Notes: generated from the letters alone by a model not told the origin. A stretch of DNA of 64,000 nucleotides from Gerris lacustris (GCA_951217055.1 OX578277.1:63024388-63088387), one strand, 5' to 3'; counted from the stretch's first letter, positions 1 through 13,515 are shown. Program-made: numbers and translations.

Positions 1-3000
1 ATAAATCCCCCCCCCCCTCCTCTTAGTTAATATTAATATAGTTATTAATTAATAATATTAATTTTACTTAATAATTTATAATATTAGTGTCAGGTACTTA
101 ATAATTAATAATATTAATTCTTATAATATAATGATTATAAAAACTTTGGTTATAACTTAAATAAAAAAATGCCTTTATCTAAAATGTAAAGAATTTGTTT
201 GATATTATCAACGTAGTTAGTTTTTTTCGCCAAATAAAATCTTTATTTTTACATAAATTGTAGTGAATGATTTGCAAAATGACTAGGTGGCAAATTCACC
301 TATATTGTATTCCTACCAAATATTATTCAAATTACCTAATCGTTTTACAAAATAGGCTACCATCGGAGAGCACAAGACAACTACAAACAAACAACATGCA
401 AAATTTAAGAAGTTTAACTAAGATATAAATTCACAAATAACCTAAAATATAACAAATAATCTAAATATCAACTGTTCTTTCCATTAGATTAGTATCAATA
501 ATGATTTCAAAACATAAGTAAGTAATAAACTTATCACGTAACCTTAAACTTAATGAAAATGGTTAAGAAGATCTTAAGTTATTAGAATAGGCTCTAGTGT
601 CTACTACATTCAAGCATCCATTTGAGAAGGCTCATCCCTGGCCCTCAATAATAAAGTACTTCAACTTAGTTGACCTAAAAAAGTCTATTTTGAAATCTGA
701 TCGATTTAATTGCAGTTTCCTTGAGATTGATTCCATCAATGATTCCTGAGTATACGTAATGCACTTAACTCTCGATAAAATAACATAATTTAATAAGGCT
801 TTCAGTAAAGAGTTTTAGTTGCAGTTACTTCAATAATAAAACTCCATTTTGAGGAGGCTAATCTCTTTGTGAATGAAGTACAGAAAACGCTGGGAAGTCA
901 TCATTAACAAAAGAGACCTTGAGACAGCTCTGGGAAGCGAATATAACTCAAACTTAAGGTATATTTTTTATGAAACAAGTAACTGGTGGAACAAACTATA
1001 CTTAGTGAAAACTATCCTACAGATTTTGGAAGCAACATGAACGACATCGGGTGTTCGCTTGGCATGAGCACAAGAAAAGTAAAGAATCATAATTACCTCT
1101 AAAAAGCTACGTTGAAGCCAGAAAAGAATAAGCTCAATCATTTCTGATATTAGAGATTACTAAATATTTTTTATCAATATGCCATCGTCGGCAAGGAAAC
1201 AAGATTACCCTAATTAATAAGTCAGGGAATTAGCAAAAAAAAAGTCTTTATTAAACTAATGCAGTTTATAGCGGATGCCGTAACCTCGAAATAAGTTAAT
1301 ATAAAAAAGTCAAAATTGTAATGTGGGACACATCCCACATGAAACATACATTCCATTATGTCGGCTTCATTGAGTAGGGTTATTATTACAAAATCTATTA
1401 GAATTGTTATTTAAATTAGAATAATATAAACGTGAAAGAATTAGAATAATAAGTGTTTCACACAGATTAAACACTTATTTTGTGGAGAGGCGTTTTTATT
1501 ATTCCATTGACATCAAATCTATTTGCCTCTTATTCTTCAGTTATTTAAAATGTTGGAATTTCGAACCATTAAAAAATTACTTGCGATTTCACTTAAAATT
1601 ACTTCTTTTAGCGAATTTTCGAAGAAAATTACACTATTGCAATGGCTTCAAAATTGTTGTAATGTGAATTTTTCCATGGAAATCCGTTTTAGACCACTCT
1701 GAATCGTTTCCTAAAATTTAACACTTTTTTTTATGTATGTATGTATATATGTGTCACTCCAGACGATTCTCCCCTTAGGATGCACTTAAAAATTTCAATC
1801 ACATTTTAAAATATCAATAATATCTAAAGAAAGGATGAGTCCGTTGGCCAACATTTTTGGAGTTCATTTAGAGGTCACATTTTGACCATTTAGGGTCAAA
1901 ATAGCATAAAAACGTCTTTTTCCCATTTTACCCCGCTCTTATATGAAAATATGATAAAAGTGTACATAACAACAATTACTGTACTCTTAAAGAACTTTCC
2001 AACGACATGCATCTTGAAGGGTTTATACTATTTTGACTTTTGTACCCGTACCCGGGTGTACCAATTTTTTTTTTTTCACCCATCCAAATTCTAAACCAAA
2101 ATTTTCCTATATTATCATAAGCCAATAATATGCAAATTTCTTTGAAAATTCGCTCATTATGTCATGGTCCATAACTGGACTTTTTAAAATTTTATTTACT
2201 TGGTACTTTTTTAAATTCATTCGACTTATTTCATTTTTAATTTTTCGACTTCATTTTATTGCCTTCGATTCATCGATTTATCAGCTAGATTTGGTGTTTA
2301 CTATAATAAAGTGTTTTAAATGTTAACGATATGATGTGGTAAACTCTGATAATGTGCAAACAATTATTATAGACGAAATCGTGGATGGTTTTATGTAGAA
2401 AACTATTGTTTTACTCGTAGTACCTAATGAGTTATACTTATCATTGAGACTATTAGCAATGGAAAACATATTAGGATTTATATTTTGACAAAAACGTTAT
2501 TCACATGATTTACACTAGACCCAAGTCTGACCAGACTGATTTGAGGTGCCTACGGATTTCTCAAATCAACAAAGAAAATGCTAGTTTTGCTTCATAAAAT
2601 GTGTTACTACTGCGGCGCAAGCCACAATATTACCAACAATTTTGTTATAACCCATTTAAATTCCTACTAACCCACGATATTTTTGCATGACTCTAGTTAC
2701 CCTTAATTTTGTATGCTATGCCAATAATGAACTAGATAAAGAAAAATATTTATCGTCACTAAAAGAGACATTGAGCATTGGAATTAGGTTTTCATCTTTG
2801 ACACAGATAGACTGCCTCGAATTTAGATAGCTGTACTCGTATGTTTTCAGTATTGATTCTCTTTGAAAGATTTACCTCAATTGTTTGATTTTTACCTTTA
2901 TGTAATGTTGTTATGTGATTTAGTTACATTAAATTACTGTATTAGTTTTGTGAACTCTTCAGCAAATCTTTACCCTCTTGTTTGATCTTTTTCATATCAG

Positions 3001-3290
3001 CTCATGCATTTAGCTCGATTTAGCTTCGAATTATAGTCTTTCGAAAACATCTTACTTTAAACTCAGTTGAAATTAATAATAATTGTTGAATTTGAAGCTT
3101 TTATTTGAGGAGGCTCATTCCTGGCCCTCAATAATAAAGTAATTGTTGAAATTAAATGTTTATTTTTAACTAAATATTTTACTTTAGTTCAAACTTTAGC
3201 TGTGTAAAAGCGGCATTAACTAGTTGACAATCAAACATCCTGATATAACTAGGCTAGTCACTGAATAATAAACCTAGAACCCATACTTCC
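1..3290. other. AT-rich DNA without recognised genes
   Basis: No convincing coding frame, RNA gene or complete transposon is seen. A C-run lies at the left edge. A motif of about 35 bp containing GGCTCATCCCTGGCCCTCAA recurs at about 621-660 and 3105-3143. The 61-codon frame at 1482 has AT-driven composition and no recognisable motif. Confidence 0.6.
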
Positions 3291-3615
3291 TTTATGTATA
3301 AACTTACCAATTTTTTTTTATAAATTAATGAAAAATTATTTGACTTAACATCCCCTAGTTTGTTTGGAAATGAAATATTTACCTTTTACTTTCATAGTTA
3401 CCTATACAAAAAATATTTTGCTTCATCCCATATTATTATATGTGCCCACTACATTTACGTCAATTCTTATATAAACTTACCAATTTTAGTTTTTTAAATA
3501 AATAAAAAATTATTTGACCTAACATCGCCCAGATTATTTAGAAAATAAAAATGTAACTTTTACTTTCTTAGTACCCTATAACAATATTTTGATTCATCCC
3601 ATATTATTATAAACC
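3291..3615. repeat. Diverged tandem duplication, unit about 180 bp
   Basis: The stretch at about 3291-3441 is repeated at about 3470-3615. Shared landmarks in the same order are TAAACTTACCAATTTT, AAAAATTATTTGAC, CTTTTACTTTC and TTCATCCCATATTATTATA. The copies differ by many substitutions and small indels, so the duplication is old. No coding potential is seen in either copy. Confidence 0.75.
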
Positions 3616-4873
3616 AATTATATTCAAATCATTATATTTATTCGGATTACTTAAATAAACCGTCTAAAACACCACATCATAATTTCTGCCTTGATTGATA
3701 TATAAATTCCCCTATAGCTTCAATTGACGTTCTTCAGATTATTTCACATTATGAATGTGGTTTTATAAGATAAAAAAAAACTTTTCTCCTTTTTTTAAAG
3801 AACCCACTTTTAATCTTCACTGTCAGCTTCTATAAACCTTGGCAACAATAGCCTATTTTCATTTTTATTCCAGTTATATCTTTAGATTCCAATTATAGAT
3901 AATATTGTATACTCTTTTTATTTAACTGTTTTATCAGGAATCAATAGTATCATAAACTCTGCTGACTAAATGCTCAATAACACTAAACTTATAGTGATAG
4001 GTATAAAACAGGGTGTTTGCAATACTCCCTTCAGCCAGATATATGGATTGGGGGATCGGATTTGAAATTAATATATAATATAACATTATTTTTGTATTTT
4101 CTTAAGAATTTGCTTGTCTGACATTTTCTTGTCTTTGGTGAGAACATTTTCATTTTTTATTATTGCTTTTATTTCGATTTTTCTCTGGCTCTACTTACTT
4201 TGCTTGGATTATTGCCCGTAGCTATGAGGGTTTATTTGTATTACAGTACCTAGCTGTCTATAAAATAACAGTACATACCTATGTACCTAATATTTCTACC
4301 TATTTATAATTCACATATATAAATTTAAATATCGTCTCGGTTGCAATTTTTCTGATAAATTTTGTTTGAATATTCACAGGTGCATTTTTTGCAAAAGGTA
4401 TAATATTATTATAATAATAAAATGTAGTTACTTAAATTTTTTGCATATATCGATGAATAATATATTAATGAAGAATATTAAAACCATTAACGCATTTTTT
4501 GAAAAGTCTAAAGTTTAAAAGGTCGATGTGTAAAGTGAGGTGTTAATATTTGTTACGCCGTTAACCTTCATTATCCCTTAATGACATGTAATTATAATTG
4601 GCCCTCTTTTTTCTTTTTAACTCTTCCAACCCCTTTATATCCATTTACTTTCTTTTTACAATGTGAACTCACCCACATTCAGAACCCCACGCACATTCAG
4701 CAATTAAAAAATTGTATACTTTTTTATAATAATAAAAATAAATATGTAAAATCATGAGTTCGTTAAACGACCGTAGATAGTGGGTCAGTTTGCTGACATT
4801 ATTTTGTTATTCTTATGTTGGTTACACAAAAAAGATAAAAGATGGAAAAAATGTTATTGTATAAAAGTTTTTC

Positions 4874-4876
<3 letters not shown>
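3616..4876. other. AT-rich DNA, no gene seen
   Basis: Low-complexity AT-rich sequence with frequent stops on both strands. No repeat family recognised elsewhere in the window was found here. Confidence 0.5.

Positions 4877-4905
<29 letters not shown>
4877..4905. repeat. Poly(T) tract
   Basis: About 29 consecutive T on the + strand. It could be the poly(A) tail of a minus-strand retroposon, but no SINE or LINE sequence is recognised beside it and no target duplication was found. Confidence 0.8.
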
Positions 4906-4969
4906 CCTTCTTTTTACATTTTTATAACACTTTATATATATTTTTGCTGTATAATATCGAAGGGGTAGG

Positions 4970-5345
4970 ACTGTAGCTCGGGGTAAAAAAAGGAGAAGTA
5001 GTTTGAGAGAAGTGACTGTTTGGGTGAGTGAAAGAGGCTGGAAGATGGGGTGATACGACTGTAAGGGGTGAGATAAAACCGGCAATGGAGTAGGGGATGG
5101 ATCTAAAAGCTGATTGGTTGTTTCCATGGCAATGGCCGTAATGGCCGTTCTCTCTACCCCCTCCTCAGTGCCTTCCCCCCATCCTCCCCCACTTCCAAGG
5201 CACATCCATCTCGCTCCCAATAACGATTTTGACCTAAGCTTTTCCCGGACTCCCATTTTCAATTCATTTAACTCATGATTTTACTTCATCAATCCCTCCC
5301 TTTTTCTCCTATCGTCCCTACGGAAGCTCCTCTTAATAATGAAGT
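4970..5345. promoter_or_regulatory. GC-richer patch with RFX- and NF-Y-like sites
   Basis: This patch is clearly richer in GC than its surroundings, purine-rich on the left and pyrimidine-rich on the right. At 5111-5120 it has TGATTGGTTG, matching the NF-Y (Y-box) core. It is followed directly by GTTTCCATGGCAAT (5120-5133), one base off the RFX X-box palindrome. Adjacent X and Y boxes are a known promoter arrangement. No transcript or TATA element can be tied to it, so a regulatory role is an inference. The minus-strand frame crossing it runs into the T-tract and is not credible as a gene. Confidence 0.3.
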
Positions 5346-5742
5346 AAAAAAAGAAATATTGAAATAAGCTCAAGATTTGCGCAATATTACGCAAAAAAAC
5401 TTGTTTCCTTTTTTATATAAATGAATCGCTCTACGTATATTTTATTTAAATTACTTTATTTAAATGTTAATTTATACTTTTTTCTTTAGAGTAAGGTTTA
5501 AAAGATATTTAAAACTCAATTTTATCAATTTAAAAAAATAAAAAAAATCAAGCTAATTTATAAAATACAAAAATATAAATAAATGTCGTTATAACCATTC
5601 CTTTCATTTTTATTTTCACTGCAGATATAGGAAATTAACTATTTTAAATAAAGTTATAAATTAAAAGATATCATTTAAACAATAACCTATATAGCTATAG
5701 GTATAAGTATTTTGAATTTATATAAATAGGTATAGGTATATA

Positions 5743-5747
<5 letters not shown>
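5346..5747. other. AT-rich DNA, nothing recognised
   Basis: Highly AT-rich with no coding frame of note. Confidence 0.5.

Positions 5748-5812
<65 letters not shown>
5748..5812. repeat. (TA)n microsatellite
   Basis: About 32 uninterrupted AT dinucleotides. This is the first of several long (TA)n tracts that mark this genome. Confidence 0.95.
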
Positions 5813-5814
<2 letters not shown>

Positions 5815-7890
5815 CCATTGAGTGGATAAAGTTAATATTATTCAGGAAGCTAGTCATACAAGAATATAAATCTCTATTAAAGGTTATTTAACTATAAATG
5901 GAAGAATATTCAGGAATAAATAAATGTTTATTGTTTAAATAATAATATTTTATTATTATTATTTTAATCAGTATTTATTGATACATAATTTATAGTCACA
6001 ACCGCAGCGTGCTTATAACAAGGCACTCTTGCTTTGTGATCAAGTAATAATATAATCATAACAATTGGCATGATAATAATAATTATAAGATTTATTAATT
6101 TTACACAAAAAACGTAATAAGGACAGAAAAAAGCAGCATATAAGTTGAATTTTAATTTTACAAATGTTACACAATCATAAAGATATATAGCTTTAGTTGA
6201 GAGCAAGGGATCTAAATATTTAGAAACATATTTATAACAATAAAAATTACGAACTAACATAAAATGTGAGGAAATAATAGGTAGGTATATTAAAATAAAA
6301 CCTCGTTTAATAGACTAAACTAAAAACGTAAACGTTTGTAAAAGAGTGCGGTCATTAAGAAATATCATGTAGATACTTAGGACAACTCTTAATTATTCTA
6401 TATAGTAATATATTTTTAACATATGCAGTTATAAAACTTAATATAGCTCACATATAAACATACCTTTTTAAGAGTGTTAACGTATTTATACAAGAATAAA
6501 ACTAAGTAATACAATTTTGACTTAAATGTTTTATAAAATAAATAATATTATAAAGTAAACTATAATTTTTAAAATAAGTACTTAGTTACTTGTAACAGTA
6601 TCCTAGCTATGCAAGAATATTTTAGTGGTATTTTTTAATTTTATTGCAGTATTTACACTTAGTAGATGTGTAATTCTTTTTATTGTGACTGATTACATGT
6701 TGGACTTCCAACATTATTTTACAAATAATGTTTCTTGAAATAATAAAGTTCTTAACGGATAATTGATCTTAATTCGTCTTAAATCTTAATTTATACTTTC
6801 TTTGAAATAATGCAAATTTCAGATTTGATGATTTTTTTTTACTCTTCTCTTTTATATTATTATTTTATTTAGTACATTTCTTGTAATATTATATTTTCGA
6901 AGTATTAGTTCTATTATTGAAACAGAAATATATTTTATTCTATTGTTTATTATGGGATTTGTATTTTAAAAGTAAAAGTAAATAATATATTTTTTTCCTC
7001 GTTAAACTGGAATAGATTTTAGAGTTTACTTCTTCTGAAAAGAAATAGGTGAACTAATTAAAATTGTAAATAGGGATTTATAGCAAATCAGTACCGAGTC
7101 ACTTATTAAAGCAATAGTGAGAAAATATTGGTGAAATATCAAGCCTAGGGTGGTTGTAGCAGACAAGAATCGATCTAGGTATATGATTAAGGGGAGATAA
7201 CGTCATCAACAAGGGCTTAAGCTCTTGACCAGGGTCAAGCTTGAATCAAGCCCAACTCTACGTGTAAATTAGCACCACTTAAGGATAATTTTGGGTGTAA
7301 ATCGGTATTCCTGAGAGCTAAATTCCAAACTACTCCAACGCCTGATGTTACATCCTAAGATAGCAGTACTTTTGCACACCAATGCTCATACATCGAGCGT
7401 TCCTATCCATGCTACAGAATTAATATAGTTTATGTGTATATAAATGATCAAAACTAAATAATCAATAGTTTTCAATCAAAACTAAATAATTCAAATTATT
7501 TAGTTTTCAATCAAAACTAAATAATTCAAATTATTTATTATTCAATACGTTTTACAAGGACATCTAAAATCCAGTATAAAGTTAAATCTAACTTCGTGTT
7601 GACTAATTAATTTAGTATAATATGATATGTATTAATAGAGATGATATGTATTAGACATGTATGTATGTATGATTTGTTATTATTTCAGACTAAGGAATAT
7701 TATTACTTATGCACTGAAAAGATATATTCTTTTTTTTAATAACTTTTGGCTAAAGGAATATCACTCATTAAGTGACGCTTACCAGACGGGACCCCATATT
7801 CTACATAGTTTAGCCAGATTCAATTATAAAAACCTAATACAACTTAATACTTAAATCAACTAGAATAAATGTAAATAATATTTAAATTTA
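5813..7890. other. AT-rich DNA, no gene seen
   Basis: No supported gene. A small imperfect repeat lies at 7450-7545, where AAAACTAAATAAT and its complement ATTATTTAGTTTT alternate in two tandem copies. A modestly GC-richer stretch at about 7140-7430 holds no long frame. Confidence 0.5.
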
Positions 7891-7959
7891 TTATACTACC
7901 CTTGCTATTTATTTAACATATATATTATATATGTTAAATAAATAGCAAGGGTAGTATAA
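7891..7959. repeat. Perfect palindrome, 33-bp arms
   Basis: The arms 7891-7923 and 7927-7959 are exact reverse complements around a 3-nt loop (ATT). An exact match implies recent origin or ongoing gene conversion. No transposon termini or target duplication are visible, so template switching is as likely as a tiny foldback element. Confidence 0.95.
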
Positions 7960-9127
7960 GTATAATATTTCTTTTTTAAATTATTATAAGATAGATAGCT
8001 ACATTAATTTATGTGATTTTGGATATCGATTGCAATCTGTCCTGTAAATATGCTGGGATGTGGGGATTGAAGGAAGAATATTGTGGATACGAGTATAAAA
8101 GTAAATATTTAGAATAACTGTGATATTGTGATATTCGGCAAGTTATGGTAATATAATATTTAGAAATCCATCCGACGGTACTAGGGAAACCTGTGTACCT
8201 ATATTTACATTCGATTCAGCATTGCTAAAATTCTCGAGATACCGATAAATTATTGTTGTAATTTCTTTTTACGGTGACCTGGCGTATTGTATTGGTTTTA
8301 AAACTTGTGATACAGGTATACTATGTATGCTTTTACCGCAGAAAATACTAGTACCAGTAAGACAAAAGTTTGATACTAGAACATCCTATGTAAGTCCAAA
8401 AATCCAAAAATGAAACATGTTTTATCGTTGTAAATTTGTATATACATATATATGTATTAGTTTGGGGGTTCTAAAAGGTAAATTCAGTTGAAGTATTTCA
8501 AATAGTATACGCTTTTTTATGTAAATTCATTCACACATGCATAACTATATAAATATTTATGAGGAGGCTACAATTACACTTAAAGCTGTAATATTTCAGC
8601 CTCTAATATATTTTACATACAGATATAGACAACAGTGGTTCTGATTCGATAAAATTTGTAATAATGAAGAAGTGAAGAGATCAGACAAGATAACAATGGG
8701 TGGAGTCGCGTGCAATGTTCATTACACTGGGAAAAAGTTGAACATTTACAACACTAACAACGCCTCATTTATCAAAATTTATTGTAGTACATTTCAACAC
8801 CATCCCAAGTTTTAAACTGATTATAACCCTTCCGTGTTTTCTAATTTTCCACCCCTTGTTCAAACTAAATCTAATTATAAAGGAAGATATAATTTAATTT
8901 TCTTCTATCCTCCTCTGTTCAATATTATCTCATAATTAAATTTATGCGGCATTAATATAATCTAATTCAAATTTCAAAATTTTCCACGAGACATGAAACA
9001 TTAATGGGCTTTCATAAATATTATTATATGGGCTTCATAATATTTATAAATAGTTTACCTATTGATACTTCATTTCAATCTAAAATTTAAAAATCAATGA
9101 AAATTATAAATACTTCTATTTTACCAT
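7960..9127. other. AT-rich DNA, no gene seen
   Basis: Nothing supported as a gene. A short GGAGGCTACAA motif at about 8562 faintly resembles the GGAGGCT motif near 625 and 3110. Confidence 0.45.
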
Positions 9128-9372
<245 letters not shown>

Positions 9373-9959
9373 AATTCAGGTTCGGTTTATGTCGGGAGTA
9401 AAAAAAAGGCGTAAAAAGAATAAAACCTTACTAAGTTAATCAGATTTAAAATACAGATTATTTCACTTAGTTTTATACTTATTTTAATAAAAGTATTTTA
9501 TGTGTGACGCATTAAAGGTCATAAGACTTATAAGTTTAAATCAAGATTTTACTGCTAATAAAAATATAAAAAATAAAAAAACATTTAAAACGTAGGTTTC
9601 GTTTGTCTCGACGTAAAAAAAATACCGTCGGCTTATCTTCAACACTCACAAGTCTAGAATTAGGTAAAATTAATTAAAGTAAGCAATAAATAGCTCAAAG
9701 GATTTAAAATAAGAATATCTAAAATCAATAGCTGAAGTTTTATCTATTGATGAAATTATTTTATTCCCCCTTTAACATTAACTAAATTAATATCATTTAT
9801 TTTTATACCATAGGTGTTCTTAAACTAAGGCCATTCATATACCAGAACTCATAAAAATATTACCACGGCCTTATCAAAATTCATAATACAAATAATAATA
9901 TAAATATGAAATATATAGTAATAATGATACAAAAAATAAATGATATAAAAAATAAATTG
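9373..9959. other. AT-rich DNA, nothing recognised
   Basis: No coding frame or known repeat seen between the (TA)n tract and the next Helentron-like element. Confidence 0.45.
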
Positions 9960-10420
9960 TCCAATTATGTGCTAGCAGTACATACAAAGGTTCCGTAGTC
10001 AATTTTACTAATCGTCCAGGCCGTATCAAGATGTCGGCCATAAGTTTTTACCGCATTTTTATTGTCCAAATGCAATAAAGCTACTCCAAATTGTCTAGCC
10101 CAATCAATTCCTAAGATAATAATTTTTAAGATTTTTTTTTTGAGGGTGGGGATATTTATTTCTCACAAAAAATGCTCAGTATGAAAAAAATTCTAAACCA
10201 TTTTTTTTATTTTTGATAAATAATAACTATGATTTTTTCAGACACGAAAAAACGCAATTTTCAAGGACACCTATAATTTTTGTTTCATTGGGTTATTAAT
10301 AACTGTAATTTTTCAAATTTTGTGTGTTACAGAGATTTGTGTGTCAGGTGCTTTACAGACAGACAGACAAGCGCAAGAATGTATAAGGGCCCCCGTTTCA
10401 GGTTATACAGAACCTAAAAA
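9960..10420 (-). mobile_element. Helentron-like non-autonomous element (family H2)
   Basis: Read on the minus strand, it begins with AGGTTCTGTA (10406-10415), has a TGTC-type array (10356-10369), and ends with TACGGAACCT (9988-9997). A hairpin follows at 9966-9984 with an 8-bp stem carrying one mismatch. Short subterminal inverted repeats, a GTCY microsatellite near the 5' end and a 3' hairpin are the pattern described for Helentron-associated and DINE-1 elements. The same plan is seen in family H1 at 38073 and 54986. Assignment rests on structure only, and no Rep/helicase frame is present. Confidence 0.55.
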
Positions 10421-10612
10421 TAATAATAATAACGGGGTGATAATAATAATATTAGAAGAAGGTATTATCTTGATATCACGAACATTTTCTAGAAACTACA
10501 ATTATTTTGTTTAATCCTATTATTTATTAATAGTTTTTATACATTTATGTCTTCTCTACATAACATTCTTTAATTAATAATTGTGTACTCACTATGCCAA
10601 GTTTAGTTTTTT

Positions 10613-10616
<4 letters not shown>

Positions 10617-10692
<76 letters not shown>
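10617..10692. repeat. (TA)n microsatellite
   Basis: About 38 TA units, followed by interrupted TATG and TGTG variants up to about 10740. Confidence 0.95.
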
Positions 10693-10699
<7 letters not shown>

Positions 10700-10806
10700 T
10701 ATATATATGTTTGTGTGTATATAATATATGTATGTATGTGACTTATATGTTGCAATATATGTAGTATATATGCGAATGTTATTTTCTTTCAGTTTATTAA
10801 GAGTAA

Positions 10807-10956
10807 AGGCTCTCCCACACCAGTGCGGGACGGCGGGAGCGGGACGTGTTTACATTGCGGGATATAAGCCTGTTCAATTCGTTCCCGTCTGAACAGGCTT
10901 ATATCCCGCAATGTAAACAAGTCCCGCATCCATCCCGCACTGGTGTGGGAGAGCCT
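10807..10956. mobile_element. 150-bp foldback MITE, Harbinger-type TAA target site
   Basis: The arms 10807-10876 and 10890-10956 are nearly perfect reverse complements (few mismatches, one small indel) around a 13-nt loop. The ends read AGGCTCTCCC and GGGAGAGCCT. TAA is duplicated directly outside both ends (10804-10806 and 10957-10959), which fits the 3-bp TWA target site of PIF/Harbinger elements. It is far GC-richer than its surroundings. It has no coding capacity and would have been mobilised in trans. Confidence 0.85.
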
Positions 10957-10959
10957 TAA

Positions 10960-12384
10960 TTATTATTTATGTAATTTTAAATCTACTTTTTCTTATTAAT
11001 ATGAAAGACTGCTTTATTAAAATTGTCTAGGACATACATATAATATTAAATGATATTTTTATTCTAATCTCTTTAATTCATTATGCTTAACAAATAATAA
11101 TTATTTTAGTGAAAAATGAATGGATTTTTGTACCTATAGAAATATATTTTCTTTATATTTAAAGCGTAGTAGATTAGTTTGTGGTATAGATATTTATATT
11201 TTAATATAAACGAAATTAAACATTTCTCTGGTACTGGCAACTACATATACTAGAACAATATTAAGAATAACAAAACAAAAGCAAAAGTTACAATGAAAAA
11301 AAAAAAAATAGGGTCAAGAGATTAATTAAAAATATTCGTTATTCTCTCGGTGTATTTTTGTGTTCGAGAGGATGCCGTGTGGAGTTTAATTTCACATTGA
11401 CATTTTCCTATTTCAAATCACGAAACTATAGAATATAGAAACTACAAACGGAATACTAATTCGTTGCGTGCTTCTAATTTATTATGGTCCTTTTTTGTAC
11501 TTCGTCACAACTCAATCAAGAGGAACGTTCAGATAATAGTAACTGTAATAGTAGTTGGAACAATTATAAATATAGAAATGATCTCAATTAGTTATCAGTA
11601 GTAGATAAAATACTAAAAAATATATACATTATATTTCATAGATAATATTAACCTCGATGATTTTTTTTATATATTTTATAAAATAACTATTCCAATTTTA
11701 TTTTTTAAATAAACATAATTAATTACTTTACATTACAAACGTTGTCCGCATTATTACTATTATTACTATACGCATTAGCACTATAAAAATATTATAATTC
11801 AGTCCTTTTTCATTTAAAATAGAATGTTATTGTATCGGCTTATGACTAATTTTTGTTGTTGTATACCTATTTATCTAATTTTTATTGATTATAATTACTA
11901 ATCAATTTAATAATCTTATTTTGAACATACAAATGAACTGCATTATCATTATTATTATTATTATCAGTCTATTGGGTAATATTATATGATTTATATATTA
12001 TTGAAATTCCGGGGTCAATATCTGAGCTCATGAACAGTCTCGTGCCCTCGCCCCTATTTTTTCTAAAAATGTTATCATTTGGTAAAATTAATGTTTTAGC
12101 CCTATTTGTTAATTTGGTCTTTTATAAACAGTCACAATAATACCCACATACCCTCTAGCATACACATATAAACATCATAAAGAGGGCAAAGTATAGTAAA
12201 TTAATAGTTCAGCGTAGGCATATAATTGTTGGCATATAAATAGTATAGTAGTATAATTGTGAGTATTGAGTTTGGCGTGGCCTACCTAAATAAAATTCAA
12301 ATAATTCCTAAATAATATACAATACATTTAAAACAATAAATACTATATGTATTTATTTATTTACATACATACTATCACTATGGA
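10960..12384. other. AT-rich DNA, no gene seen
   Basis: No supported coding frame, RNA or transposon boundary. A short A-run occurs near 11297. Confidence 0.5.
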
Positions 12385-12708
12385 GGTTAGACTATACTTA
12401 AACGCTTTAAGACGCCGTGGAGACAAACTATACGGCCTAAAACCGATTTGAAAATGTGTAAAATAACTTTGGGTATACACTAAATTTTAACCACTTATAA
12501 TCATCTTATATACACCATTTTAAGAAGAAGTTATAAAATAATAGAAACATTTTAGAACCTAGTCGTTGTATTTCCGATAATTATAAGCTTTATAGCTGAT
12601 CTTCACGAATTAAAGATGTCCAAAATGTTTTGTAAGAACCCTCAAAATTATATATGTTTCGTTTCCACGGCGTAAATAGCGTTTGAGTAGCCTAATCTCT
12701 AGTAATAG
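12385..12708. mobile_element. Candidate MITE with imperfect ~45-bp terminal inverted repeats
   Basis: The left arm (about 12385-12431, containing GACGCCGTGGAGAC) and right arm (about 12660-12708, containing GTTTCCACGGCGTAAA) are imperfect reverse complements. About 230 bp of AT-rich sequence separates them. Exact ends and a target duplication were not resolved, so the superfamily is unassigned. The 67-codon minus frame inside is not coding. Confidence 0.5.
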
Positions 12709-13432
12709 GATACATAAATAAATAAATACATGTGTGTTTATTGTTAAAAAATAATCGGTCCTCCGAATTTGATAATCAAAATAATAAAAGTATATTAGGT
12801 AGTCTCTGATCAAATTTATTTATGAAACAGAGAAATAATTATAAGCGTCTCCTAAGATTGATTCTAGATTTTAACGCTATATTTATGTTTCAATCATGTA
12901 ATAGATTATATATTGTTTGACATGAATTATTATAAATGTTCCCATTCATTGTAACTAAACGGTTTAGCTGTAAACATAAATATTGATTATTTGATTTTAT
13001 TTTTGGCTGTCAAAAAATGTTTATGAATTTATGAATAAATTTATGTACAAATAAAATCATTACCGACTGCTTTGCAGGTAATATTATGCAGAGATTTAGA
13101 GCATTTTATAACATTGTTTATGGTACTCTTTTGTAAATGATATATTAAATAAACTTTTTTCTTCATGATTTACGTTGTTAAAATCAACCAAGAGGTAGGC
13201 AAGAGGTTTTATGTTTATAACTACTACATTTATGTATTATGAATATGTAAATCTAATTTATGTTATCACGCAAGTTTCTGATTACATAAAACTAGACCTA
13301 CTTTGCTTTTAAGCATTTCGTGCTTAGTTTACTAGTTAAGAATCATTAAAATAATATTTACATAATCAAAAATTGTTCGATTTCAATAAAGATTTCAAGA
13401 GTTAATTAATAAGAAATAGATTTTCATGATCT

Positions 13433-13434
<2 letters not shown>
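12709..13434. other. AT-rich DNA, nothing recognised
   Basis: No gene or repeat family identified. Confidence 0.45.

Positions 13435-13512
<78 letters not shown>
13435..13512. repeat. (TA)n microsatellite
   Basis: About 39 uninterrupted AT units. Confidence 0.95.

Positions 13513-13515
<3 letters not shown>

Noticed and set aside
4822..5262. 146-codon minus frame
   Set aside because: The C-terminal third is poly-Lys from the T-tract, and there is no domain or splice context.
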